From assembly GCF_964275005.1 (NCBI RefSeq), contig NC_092702.1, forward strand, positions 7,302,330 to 7,366,329: a DNA stretch of 64,000 nt, in the 5' to 3' direction. The translations under genes were made by a program, and so were the position numbers. The notes under the pieces were generated by a model. It saw only the letters and a list, made by a program, of their open reading frames with translations, was not told the DNA's origin and made no database searches. Of this stretch, positions 50,288 through 61,560 are shown piece after piece. This DNA is from Diadema setosum. Taxonomy: Eukaryota; Echinodermata; Echinoidea; Diadematoida; Diadematidae. Numbering within the stretch: position 1 is the stretch's first letter; each line of letters opens with the position of its first letter.

Positions 50288-53200
50288 CCACTTTGCAGCA
50301 ATATTTGTTCACATCAAAGACTGTACAGTTCTTGGTTGATACCCTCCAGTCTCTCGGATTTGACAGGGTGCTATGTCTGGGTGTGCCAAGGTAAGCACAA
50401 AACTCACTCTATCATTGTAAAAGCAACAGTGGTCACACACTTATAAATTGTTTTAACACACTGACCCATTTACTGAGGTGATCTATTGTGACAGCTTTTT
50501 GTCCATTGTGCATCTTGTGTAATTTTTTTTTTTTTTTTTTTGGCAGTTTGTCTTGTCACTGAAAACCTGCACTTTGCTTTTCACCAAGCTGTTAAACCTG
50601 GTAATCTTACAAATCTTTTTATATTTTAGAACTACATCATACTTAAAACACTTCTATTCTTTACTTCAGTCCTTCAATTCATGGAGCCTTTTTTAAAGAC
50701 TGTTTCATTTTCAAAGCTTTGTGTTAACCATTCATTTCTTAGAACCCTTGAAATTCTTTGATTTTCTTATCTTAACCAAATCCACTTTCAGAGTCACTGT
50801 GTTTACCCATCAATTCCAGACCTTTCAATTTTCCAAGAGTTCTTTTCTCTATCAATTAAACCAAAAAGCTTTTTTGATTGTGAAAACTGTCTTTTCCTGG
50901 GACCTTATTTTGTTAACTCTCCCATTCTCAGCTCTTTTCCTTACTTTTCAATTCTTAAAGCTTTGTGTTTGTTGTTAGATTATCAGAGTCTGTCCTGTCA
51001 ACCTTTCAGTAAAAAAAAGAAGAAGTTTTTGTTCCTCATGAAATGCACTGTTACTCCAAGCACTCAGAATAAAACATGGAGGGGGATCATGTTTTCACCT
51101 TTTAGGACCAAAACTGCAGAATCAGTTACCCATTCAGTTATGCCAACTGTCATCTACAAAAACAAACAAACAAACAAACAACTAATAAATAAATAAAATA
51201 AAATCCAAACTTAAAACGTTCCTGTCACACTGAGGATTATATATCTGCAATCCTTAATGTTCAGAAAAATTTTGTTGCCTATCTGGTATGTTGGTATGTG
51301 TTTATTTGTTGTTTGTTATTTTCTTCCCTTTTGTCATGTTTGTACATGTACATATATTTATCTTTTCATTTTTTTTTTGAAGCGCCATGAGCACAAAAGG
51401 TGGAAGTGTGCGCTACACAAATAGTTATTATTCTTTTTTTAGTTTTTTTTTTTCAAAAAAATGAAAATAAATTGTAAACTTACGTGTATCCAATATTTCA
51501 GGTTGCATGAATACATCACTTCACAAGACTCAGTCAAGCTGGACAGTCTGTTGCTGGATATTGACCATCGCTATGTAAGTTCAGAAATTTGCCCTAAATT
51601 CATTGACAGCCTGGGCATATGTGCTGATCTGCAATGCGTATTGCGTATGTCATTTGACCTTTTTCACTGTAGCAAATTTGTTTTGGAGGTCAATTATGAA
51701 TAAACCAAGTATCCATATACATTGTGTTCAAGTCACATTTTTCAACGTAAAATCATAAGTTTAATATAGAATACTCATGAACTTTCACAAGTTTAAAAAG
51801 AAATCAAACTTCTTCTCTTTGCATTGCAGATTAGATGCATGTTATGTTTCCTTTTGGGAGAAGTGTCATGTAAAGGCCCGGTCACACCGCCCGAACTTTG
51901 TTGGAGCGTTCCTTGAACGGTAGGGAGAGGGGGCCGAATTTCAACAACGCTCGTCACCGCGCACAAAATGGGAAGAAAATCGAAAACACGGGCATTGCCT
52001 TAGCGGTGCACCGCTGAAGCCGGCATTGCTTTAGCGTTGGTTTAACGGTAGCGAGCAGTAGCGAGCGTTGGTTTAACGGCGTTCTGCGCATGCGGGCGTT
52101 GGCTGGGTGGGGGTTTAAAGTTGGTTTAGCGGCATACCACTTTTGATTACGGAGCTGAACGGATCGCTTTGATAGAAGTTCTGATAGATTTTTTATAGAA
52201 GTCGATAGTTGAAGTTCATCATGCCACGTGGACAAAAGAAGAGGAAGGCTGGAGAAGAAAAGGCAGCAGCCTCCAAGAAGAGCATTATTGAGCAACAGCT
52301 TGTTGCAATCTGAGGAGATTGTGATTCTGCTGCTGGACTAGTGCACCAATCATAGCAAGTCTCTCAGCATCCATGGTAGTACAGTTTTACTGTAACTTTG
52401 AGCAAATTCGATATAAATGAGGTCTGCACTCAACGGCAGCTCGATTCCAAATGGGCTGCTGGTCCATTTCTCCCCGTATTTATAGCCAAATTCTGGTCCC
52501 GCTCCGACACCTCCATACCAACGCCAAAAGTTCATCACCGCAATGGATCATTGCTTCAACGCCCGACACCGTTCCAGCAATCCCGTGTCCGCTCGTAAAA
52601 CGCTTACAACCGCTCCACCAAAGTTTGTGCAACGTTTAATCACCGCCCGGGCAAAGCTGGCGAAGCAGCGGTGGTCCAGCGTTCAAGATTTCTGCATTGG
52701 CCTAGTGGACCCAAGCGTCCACGAAATTGCGTCTAGCGGTGCCAAACTTTGACTGGGCGTTGTTGGAGCGGTGGTGAACTTTGCTGGAGCAGAAAATTGC
52801 CCGCTCCTCACTGCTCGCAATATTTTGTGCAGCTCAAAACTTTCAGAGCGGTAGGAGGGACCATCAGCGGTGGGCGAGCGTTTACGGCATTGCCTTAACG
52901 GGGGCCAACTTCTGTTAAGCGGTGGTGAACGGTTACGAGCGGTGATGAATTTTTTTTCACCGCTCCAGGAACGCTCCAGCAAAGTTCTGGCGGTGTGACC
53001 GGGCCTTAAGATTTAGATATATACTGATTTGTCAAGACTGTTCTCTATGTACCTTTCATGTTAGTAGTTCCTTTCATCTCCATCTTTATGATTCTTTCCA
53101 TTGGTTAATGTCTTCATCAATTCCATACCAAGTATTGAATTAGAACATGTCCGTTTCTGTTTCATTATTGATGTGAATATAATGTTCCTTATGAATATGA

Positions 53201-56200
53201 ATATTTCCTTCTTTATTTCAAACACAGGGTCAGTTTTATCCCCCATCCCAATTCTGCCGCTTCAACATGTTCAACCACTTCTTCCTGGATGGCTCTGCGA
53301 GCCAGGAGACGTGTAGAGAGTTCCTCTCTAGGTCTGGTGGGAGAGGGGTCGTCATGGTTACCGACCCGCCATTTGGAGGGCTGGTGGATGTACTTGCATC
53401 GAGTGTGTGCTGGATCATGAACATTTTGAAAGCAAAAGCAGCAGGTATAGTACACTCAGAGGAGAGGAGGGGAGGGGAAGGGAGGGCATCATGTAAGTAA
53501 CTGAGCTCAACATACTTATCACAACATGTATATTATTGCCTGTTTGTCACAACTGAAATCTGTCTTGATGACAAAATATTACATTTTAAAAAATATATAT
53601 ATATATTTGGAAAGCTTACCGAAACATATTGATATGGGTCAATTTGACCCCCCCCCCCCCCCTTCAGATCTTGGCCGCCGATTGCGCGATCGCCGCAAAA
53701 ATTTACCTAAACATAGAGCCTGATGTCAACTACAAGATTACATGGTCATACAAAAGAAAAATTTTGATTTTCTATTTTTAGTAAATTAATGATAAAATGA
53801 ATGATTGCTAAATTTTTGTGTAAGAGTTCCTCAAGACACATTGAACAATTTTCTTGTAAAAAATAGCACAATCAAAATCAGTTTCTTTTGTTTTTTATTG
53901 TTTTATTAATTTCTTATGTATGTCATTGCTTTTTTTACGTTTTGTTTCCTATTGTTTTTTGGCCAAAATTTGTTGCAGGCACTTTTTCAAGCTTATCTAC
54001 ATTAAGATTGATTAATTTCAATGGTTAAAAGATGAAATAATCTAATTTACATATCAATTTAACCCAAAAACACAATTTGCATTGGATTTGCACACGATAT
54101 CATGAATTTGAGCCATTTTCGGGTTGACATGCATACGCAAAACATTACGTAACTTCAGAACGATGTACCCGGACATCGCAAATTTGGTCTCAAAATATGC
54201 GGCAGACTTCAAAGAAAAAAGTAATGAAACGACGCGGCAAAATCTTTGCGCGTTGCGGAATCGCGGCGCAAAATGTCGAGGGGGGGTCAAATTGACCCCC
54301 CCCCCCCAGTTAGAATAGGGTTAATCAGAATTGAAAATATTTTTGTAGACACTAAAAGAAATGCTAATTGCTTGATTTGTTTTTTGTACACATTGTCTTG
54401 CAATATATATCAATTTAGCATTATGATTGTAGAATCTCCTCATGAATATTATGTTTTATTGTTTTTGTTGTATGATTTACACAGACTCAAATACCGAACT
54501 CCCTGTCATGTGGATCTTCCCATACTTTCTGGAATTTCGTATCATCCAGAATCTTGCAGGCTTCAAGATGCTGGACTACAAGGTAAATGCTAATAAACCA
54601 ATCCACGCTGATAGCTGCATGAAATTAGCAGCTAAACTATGGAAGCTCTGCTTATTCAACAATAATTTAATTTTAGGAAAAATACAATCTGAGCTACACT
54701 GTCATATGTTTCATCAGTGCATAAAAGAAGTTACTAATGATGGCAGATGAAAATGATAGTTGAATGCTGTATAAACAAGTGATATCTGTGAGTGTCTAGA
54801 TTTACTGTAAAAGGTAAAAATTTTCATATAAGTAATTTCTCATGCAGGTTAAGACGAATTACAGAACAGCTCATTGTTGCCACAGTGGTTTAGGGCTTTA
54901 GTACAAAACTTTGTTATAGACCAACAAATTGAGTAGTATATACAGATAATAATTTGGGGGACAGAATTTTTTATTCATTGTATAAAAAAAATTGTCATAA
55001 TCGTGTTCGTTATAATAGGAGCACACTGCACCATTCTTCTCGCCCCTTTCTCAGGTTGACTACGACAATCACCCTCTCTTCAAAGGGGGACCCAATGCCA
55101 AGAAGAAGGGGTCACCAGTCAGGGTTTTCACCAACATTGACCCAGCCAAGATAGAGCTTCCTGCATCAGAGGGATATAGGTAAAAGAGATTGAGTGATGC
55201 CTAGGTCTTTAGATAACACCAGAATGGAAATGAATGCTGGATGCTGTTTATGCAGTATCTTTTGCAGTGTTTTTATTTTCAAAAATTTCATGAGTCAACT
55301 AATATTATCAACATTTTAACAACTCAAGAGAAATATACTGTATTGCTTCTCACAACACAGGTGTGCTGTAGATCATCTTCAATGTGAAAAAAAAAAAAAA
55401 ATCATATTTTTCTCCAAAAAAAAAAGAGCTAATATTCATTCCATAACGGTGGTTTTCCAGTTTTGAATTCAATTACTCACAAAATTGCCTTTCAAGTCTC
55501 AGTTGAGAAAATATTATACTCATGCAATAGGATTGTGTATACAGTATTACATGCGGTCAATATCAGATAGGCTAGTCTAGTGCAAGTCAACCTGCCACAA
55601 TAGTCTTTTTTCTCATTTGTACACACATGTAATTGATAGAAACAAAAGTTAAACCCTTTTGGCAGTACTACTTCGGAATGGCATTGGCATTTGCGCAAAG
55701 ACATTGCATATGGCAATAATGGCATCTGATTCTTATCCAATCAGTTTACTTCTCAGTCAAATTGTGCAGCTTGAATCTCTTTCAGATAAGAGCTCTTGAA
55801 TTTAAGACATTGACCTCAGTCAAGGAATGATCATTCAGTACATATCATGACTTGTAAATTACTTAAAGGTCCAGTTTACCTTTGGGAGCAGTGATTTCAA
55901 AAATGTTCAAGATATCACATTTGATGCATATGTGTAGGTCTGTTGTATCATAAAACATCCTACCATATGAAATATTTGCAATAAAACCTAAAATATAAGG
56001 AAATATCAGGGTTTTTCTCAATAAACCGTAACTGTATACGGTTTAGTCTGGAAACATTTTTATTATAACTATTGTTCACATTTCGTGTATTTAACAACAC
56101 TTAACATCAATTATACGGATTCAAATTTTGACAGTGGTTGTTTCTATCCCTAACTCACATTTTAGAACTATTTTAAAGCACTAATGCTTTCATCTGCAAA

Positions 56201-59200
56201 TGGTAAATTATGCCTTTAAAGGGGATGGCTAGTAACTGGTCAGTGGGAATCAGTGGGAATGCTGGGGGATGATTGTTCCAATTCTTGAGGGATTCATTTA
56301 AGAGTACATTGTATATCTATTGTTGTGTGAAAATTATTTGCTTTAGAACGGTCTCATATTCGAGTAATGTGCAGTTTAATGCCCCGTCACTGACCAGGCA
56401 CGCTAGCCTGGAAATATTAAACTGCACATTACTTGAATATGAGACCATTCTGAAGCAAATAATTTTCACACAACAATAGATATATAATGTACTCTTAAAT
56501 GAATCCCACAAGGATTGGAACAATCATCCCCAGCATTCCCACTGATTCCCACTGATCAGTTACTAGCCATCCCCTTTAAGGCACTCTTATTCTAATTCAT
56601 GGGCTGAACATTAGGGCCTATATATTTTCCAAAAGTTGTGCTGGTGTGAAATCATTTATGTTCATTATCCCTTTTGTATATCCCTTATATGGCACTCTCA
56701 ATAGCAATATTTCTTTGCAAAAAATAATTTCCACATCAGTCAGTGAAAATGTTTTATCATTGAATTTCAGAGCACAATGCATCACTTCACATTCAGTGTC
56801 CTTTTCTGAGTATTGCAGATTGTATAAATGACTGATGTAAGAGTATGTCATCAGTAGGCCTGTGTGTGCATCAAAGTATTTGTGATTGTAATGAAATCCT
56901 TTCTGCAGATTCTGCAAGGAATGCCAGCGCTACGTGGCCAGTGAAAACCAGCACTGTTCCCTGTGTAAAGAGTGCCCCTCCAAGAATGGGACCACATACA
57001 GACACTGTGTGCCATGTGCCAAATGTGTCAAGCCATGTAAGTATGCAACTAATGATAGGACAGGTTGCACCAGTGCATACAATGCACAGTTCTTTTCCTT
57101 GGTTAGTTGATTCTATGGTCACTTTTAGTGTAGAAATCTGAATCTTTGTACAGACAAATCTATCAAATGACAGCTTGCTTTGCAGTCACATTCCATGGAT
57201 ATGAGTGATGCAGACAAAGAAAAGTGTTCAAACAAAGCGGCAGTTGTTTCTCGTCAAATGGCATCGCTTGATTGGAGGAGCTAAAGATGTAAGTGATGCA
57301 TCTAGCCTGTCAGATGCCATTGTCAAAGGAACTACGGCTTTAGGCATTTTATACGAGAAGCAAGAAGAGGGCCATGTCTGATTGACAAATTGCCCTTCAT
57401 TGACGTTAATAAACAGATTATTCAGTGTTTTAGTGGTAGCCATGATAAAAATTATTGCCACGTATAAGCCTACTCAAGGGCTACAGATGTTATTAGCAAA
57501 TCCATGGTGATTGCAGAATTAAATCTTCAACAGGTACAGTTTGCATAACATATTGAGAAGGGAGATGATCATTTAGATAAAAATATCAGGTAGCATACCA
57601 AATAAAAGGACAAGTCATAGATTGTGGACTGCGTTGGAACCCTGCTATCCCTTCATAGTGTTAATTTTAGCTTGTGAGGAAGCAAATATGGTACGTCAAA
57701 AATTCAGTCCAAGTTATTGATAAAGATATTCACGCAATACAGCTAGAAATATACTAATACTTACCCTCTCTCCTTTTCTCTGTCTCTTTCTCACTCTCCA
57801 TCTATTTACTGTAAAAGCTCTTATTTTCATGTACCAACATTTACACGAATTTGGAGGTCACAGTCATTTTTGTGAGATGTTGTTTTTGCTATTTGACAGC
57901 AAGGCTGTCGTAAGTGCACTAATGCATGTCTATTCATTCCATTTTTGGTTGTTGAATTAACGGCCCAACTGTGATTCACAAAATTCATAAACATTAAACC
58001 ATTGCAAAAATAAGAACTTTTGCAGTAACTACCTGCCTGTCATCTATCTATCTGTCTATCCATTTATCTGTCAATCAACATATCTATCTGCATATCTATA
58101 GATCTATCCATCTATCTCTATATCTCTCCATCTGTATCTGTATGTATCCACACATTGATATTTCTATTTATTTTTTATCTGTATATATGCAGCATTCACT
58201 CACTGTACCACGTGTAACCGATGCGAGCTACCATCTCACATCTGTGGGCGAGTCCATCAAGGCTGCCACATCTGTGGGGGCCTGGATCACAAGAGGAGGG
58301 ACTGCCCAGAAAGATACCGCCCCCGCAAGAGGTATGGCTAGATATCTTTATGACATCCCACTCTTGTCAAAACAACTGCAGTTACTGTCTCCAGAAATAA
58401 TTTTAAAGACAATTGATCCCAGCCACATTGTTCACCCCCCCCCCCCAAAAAAAAAAAAAAAAAAAAACACACAACAACAGCACAAAAAAAAAAAAAAAAA
58501 ACATTAGTGTGATTAAAAAATAATGACAATAAGTGCTGGTATTACTTTCATTATAATTATCATAAATAATGTTAAATGTTCAGTAACAGTGATAAATTGT
58601 TGTTCTGGCTCTGTTGGCTAATCCATTTCCCCACATTCCAAGCAAGTCTATGTATGACTATGTTTGTGGAGGGAGCAAATGTACTGCTGCAAGCGTGTGT
58701 AATAACATTATACAGTAAATTGTACAACTCTTGCAGGTGAATGTTTGTAAAGTTATTAGAAGAAAAAAAAATCAAAGAAAAAGATGATAGGCCTTCATCG
58801 AAACTGTCACAGGTAAATACAAGTGGATGTGTTTAGAAAATAAATGTCCATATTCATCACCCATCCATGTGAATTGATTTTGCAACAAAGAAAAGTTCAT
58901 GTACTTGGGTTTTGCCCTCTGTATCACCAGGTCACATGACGACATGAATGGTGACAAAGCCAGGAAAGGAAAACTGTGGCAGAAGAAGAAGAAGAAGGGA
59001 AGGAGTGCTGAGTCCCCAACATCACAGATAAGATTTGGACAGGTGGAGGAGGATGAGGAGGATGTTGCGTCCCCCAAGATGGCTGCGGGATCACTTGAGT
59101 TTGGGGATTCCCCCTTGTCAGAAGGGAATTTCCCCATGTCAGCAACCAGCCAGAGACTTATGAATGGATCTTCCAATACTTTGCACGAAACCAGCTCTGC

Positions 59201-59525
59201 ACGAGTGGCTGAGGAGATTCAAGAAGAAGGAGGAGATTCAAGTGTATGGAAAAACGAAGAGCAAAGTGTGGGTGGTATGGAGACCCATTTGAAAGAGCGC
59301 CCCCACGTGCCCATCCATGAACATTCTGGGCAAGAGCTATTAACACAGGAGAGAGATATGTGCAGAAAAATGAGTAGACACCAATCTGTTCGGAGAGAGA
59401 AGCGCAAACCCTTGTCCCACAGACAGAAGCAGAGGATTATGGGTAAGACAGTGAGGCTGATGCAAAGGATCCACACAATGAGGTTGAAAAAGAAAATCAG
59501 ACTTAAATTCTGCAAGAACTCATAG
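46640..59525 (+). CDS. ZCCHC4: ZCCHC4, 28S rRNA N6-adenosine methyltransferase
   Basis: Eleven coding exons: 46640-46724, 48112-48319, 49204-49387, 50299-50390, 51502-51574, 53228-53444, 54485-54582, 55055-55179, 56909-57036, 58193-58331 and 58931-59525. All have GT-AG borders and the phases close to 647 residues. In order: a GRF-type zinc finger ([24 protein letters not shown], about residues 26-70), a second zinc region ([20 protein letters not shown]), the Rossmann methyltransferase with catalytic DPPF at 260-263 followed by GGLV, a DHHC-like cysteine cluster (CKECQRYV to [10 protein letters not shown]) and a CCHC knuckle [14 protein letters not shown] (428-441). The vertebrate enzyme places m6A on 28S rRNA in the nucleolus. 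Human ZCCHC4 is 513 residues; here about 200 extra lysine/acid-rich residues follow the knuckle, starting with a KKKKK block. Introns hold several MITEs. AATAAA at about 61631 is a possible poly(A) signal. Confidence 0.95.
46769..46801 (+). repeat. Long G tract just inside ZCCHC4 intron 1
   Basis: A run of about 19 G, then ACC, then about 11 G lies 45 bp after the exon 1 donor, on the transcript strand. It could fold as a G-quadruplex in DNA or in the pre-mRNA. Homopolymer length may also be a sequencing uncertainty. Confidence 0.85.
46985..47560 (+). repeat. SINE-like element, interrupted by a 148-bp insertion, in ZCCHC4 intron 1
   Basis: The 5' part has ATATGGCTCTGTTGGTAGGG, similar to a tRNA A box. 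Downstream, after an insertion, comes a core with CTTGGATAGGACATTAATTAG, GGTCCTGTGTGTG and AAAAGATCCCACTTCATTCATC, which I recognise as a common SINE tail in marine invertebrates. That recognition is from memory; I cannot name the family. Confidence 0.55.
47081..47228. mobile_element. Small element inserted in the SINE with a 9-bp target duplication
   Basis: GGTGTCTAC flanks both sides (47072-47080 and 47228-47236; the edge is uncertain by a base). The ends are inverted: AGACAGAAAGATCCGTCTGT against its diverged complement in ACAGACCGATCTTTCGGTC. An inner GTCCGGAGGAC/GTCCTCCG inversion adds to the fold-back. A 9-bp duplication recalls MULE-type insertion, but I see no other support. Confidence 0.6.
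49497..49580. repeat. 38-bp tandem repeat in ZCCHC4 intron 3
   Basis: AGTACTTTTCTCTTTAAATA and CTCTTTTCTCTTTAAA repeat about 2.3 times. Confidence 0.85.
50262..50283. repeat. (CT)11 microsatellite by the exon 4 acceptor of ZCCHC4
   Basis: A pure CT run ends 15 bp before the acceptor at 50297-50298 and serves as, or extends, its polypyrimidine tract. Confidence 0.9.
51874..53006. mobile_element. 1.13 kb Harbinger-like MITE in ZCCHC4 intron 5
   Basis: Ends are AGGCCCGGTCACACCGCC and its exact inverse GGCGGTGTGACCGGGCCT. TAA flanks both (51871-51873 and 53007-53009), a TWA target duplication as made by PIF/Harbinger. The interior is built from GAGCGTT/AACGCTC-like words in both orientations. 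A short frame near 52221 (MPRGQKKRK) is not a transposase. This is a second member of the class seen at 28211, though the terminal sequences differ. Confidence 0.78.
53635..54308. repeat. 670-bp fold-back element with C/G tracts in ZCCHC4 intron 6
   Basis: TGGGTCAATTTGACCCCC with a C tract opens the element at 53635. Near 54281-54308 the inverted GGGGTCAAATTGACCCCC appears. The arms continue inward for about 55 bp with matching CpG-rich sequence (GCCGCCGATTGCGCGATCGC against GCGCGTTGCGGAATCGCGGC). The middle is AT-rich. No target duplication was identified. Open frames inside are short and unsupported. Confidence 0.7.
54945..55035. repeat. Pogo-like dispersed repeat fragment upstream of ZCCHC4 exon 8
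   Basis: It matches 3045-3140 in order (GATAATAATTTGGGGGACAG, ATTTTTTATTC, GTTATAATAGGAGCACACTG). It ends about 20 bp before the acceptor of exon 8. Confidence 0.55.
55863..56219. repeat. TTAA-bounded MITE, family B
   Basis: It starts TTAAAGGTCCAGTTTACCTTTG. It ends CAAATGGTAAATTATGCCTTTAA, an imperfect inverse of the start. The interior is AT-rich. Its right TTAA (56216-56219) is also the left TTAA of the next element. Confidence 0.75.
56216..56579. repeat. TTAA-bounded palindrome, MITE family C
   Basis: A near-perfect 364-bp palindrome starts TTAAAGGGGATGGCTAGTAA and ends with its inverse at 56579. The arms are about 165 bp (AGTGGGAATGCTGGGG against CCCCAGCATTCCCACT), and the loop is around GCCCCGTCACTGACCAGG. 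It produces similar short frames on both strands. No coding function. Confidence 0.88.
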
Positions 59526-60621
59526 CTGTAATGATAACTGACCCCCCCCCCCCCAAAAAAAAAAAAAAAATCATATCATGGCTCAAAATTAATGCCAAAT
59601 AATTCAGCTGCTTGCTAATCTGTCTTTCCCTTTCACTCAGCATGTCATTAGATTTTTTTTTATTGTTTTTATTGTTTTTTTTGTTATTGATATTGTGATT
59701 GCATTGGATTCGATGATTTGTATTTGAACAAAATGGCAAATCAGGGACAATTTTCAATGCTTTTTGAAAGGTTGCCTGGCTGTATCAGATTGTGCAGCCT
59801 CCAAGATGATTGCAGGATTTATTTATTTGTCTTAAGTGGAAATTTCTATCTTTGTTGCCTGTAAAGGTGATACTATACTCACATAAATCACAGTACATAG
59901 CAATTTATTTCTCTGTTGCATTCATATCACAATCTAAGTTATTGATTTCACTGTAGAAAATGTGGAATTATGTGGAACAAATCCATGAAAATAACATCCT
60001 AGCAAGTGAAATGTGCCAAGCAATATTATGTACTACACATAGAGTCATTTATTTAGTATTTTGTGACTGACTGTGATATATGTATTGGAATTCAGTCAAG
60101 AATGTATTACGTTAAGATGCAATTATTTTCAAGACAGATTAATGCCAACATGTATTGTCAATGCAGGGATACACGTTCGGTTTGACAATATGTTTGAGAT
60201 TTTGTATTCAGAAAACTATTAAAAACAAAAATATAAAACTTAAGCCTAATTTCAAGCTTATAGAGTTGACTATGTTAACCGAACAAAAAAAATAAATGCA
60301 TTTTCACAGTATGTACCTTTATGTGCCTTTGCTCTAGAGTAGCAAAATATACACAAATGTGTACTTGCATGTTACAAGCCTAGAATTTGATATGGGCCTT
60401 TGCAGATCAGGCAAATTTTGACAGACTATTGTTTTGGTGTGGGCATGTGGCTGTCGTGCGCTGTACATGACAATTTCTATGAGTTTAGAAGTTACAAGGC
60501 AATATGTTTGATTAGTTCTTTAGCTTTCTGTCAATTTTAGGTACAGTGTAAGTAACATGCAGACACACTATTACAAAAATTTGTTTTCAGATTGTAATGT
60601 GGAGAATTCTTTATGAAGTAT
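59526..60621. other. ZCCHC4 3' UTR and downstream DNA
   Basis: AT-rich sequence after the stop, with a C/A homopolymer pair at about 59542-59570. No other gene is supported. Confidence 0.45.
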
Positions 60622-60860
<239 letters not shown>

Positions 60861-61306
60861 CCTCCGCTGAGGAGGTTATTTTGTGTCGGCGTTGGTTTGT
60901 TTGTTTGCCTATTTGCAAAATAACTCAAAAAGTTGTGAACAGATTTGGATAAAACCTACAGGAAAAGTTGATAATGACACAAGAAAGAGACGACTGAATA
61001 TTGTTAGTGATCCAGATAACTGTATGGATCAAGGATACTTTTTTTTTGCACTATTTTTGAAGCATTGTAATTGGCATATAGGACCAACAAATATGGGAGT
61101 TCCAGTTGGGCATATTTGAGGTGTGCATACGTGTAATTAGTGCACACTTGAGACGCAGAGTGCAGTGGTAAGCTGCTGATGAGGCAGACTCGGACAAAAC
61201 AAAAAGGCTTCTTTATCATTGGGAAATAAGGACTATTTTCAGCATGGGTGTATGAGTGAAAATGAACTGCCTGGTGGAGGCCTGCACTCTCTGAGTGCTT
61301 TTCTAG
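60861..61306 (+). mobile_element. Helentron/Helitron-like non-autonomous element 3 (446 bp)
   Basis: It starts CCTCCGCTGAGGAGG. Its 3' side has GGTGGAGGC, the hairpin GCACTC-TCT-GAGTGC (61284-61298) and TTTTCTAG before TT. Layout matches elements 1 and 2, with different hairpin arms. It lies inside an ATT microsatellite, with no visible target duplication. No coding capacity. Confidence 0.68.
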
Positions 61307-61371
61307 TTTTCATTATTGTTATTACAATGTGTTATTATTATTATCAGCATCAGCATCATCATTATCATTAT

Positions 61372-61560
61372 TATAGGGTGCCCCTGTTACAATGAACACA
61401 GTTGTGATGATATTTTGTTACAAAAAAAGTAAAAATTCAGGTCATAAAGCATTGTCATGAATGTCTTTGAAGCAAAATTCACTTTAGTTATAGCAAAATT
61501 TGTATATAACAAAAGAAAACTGTTGGTCCTGAGAATTTTATTATAAAAAGGAGTTGCCTG
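61372..61560. repeat. Pogo-like dispersed repeat fragment, inverted copy
   Basis: GGGTGCCCCTGTTACAATG, then TTTTGTTACAAAAAAAGTAA and AAATTCAGGTC, is the inverse of the 3045-3140 repeat. The right part, with GGTCCTGAGAATTTTATTAT and AAAAGGAGTTGCCTG, is a related inverted end. Both termini of one short element may therefore be present. Confidence 0.55.

Noticed and set aside
58142..58507. 121-codon plus-strand protein
   Set aside because: It overlaps ZCCHC4 exon 10 in another frame and runs into C/A homopolymers of the intron.
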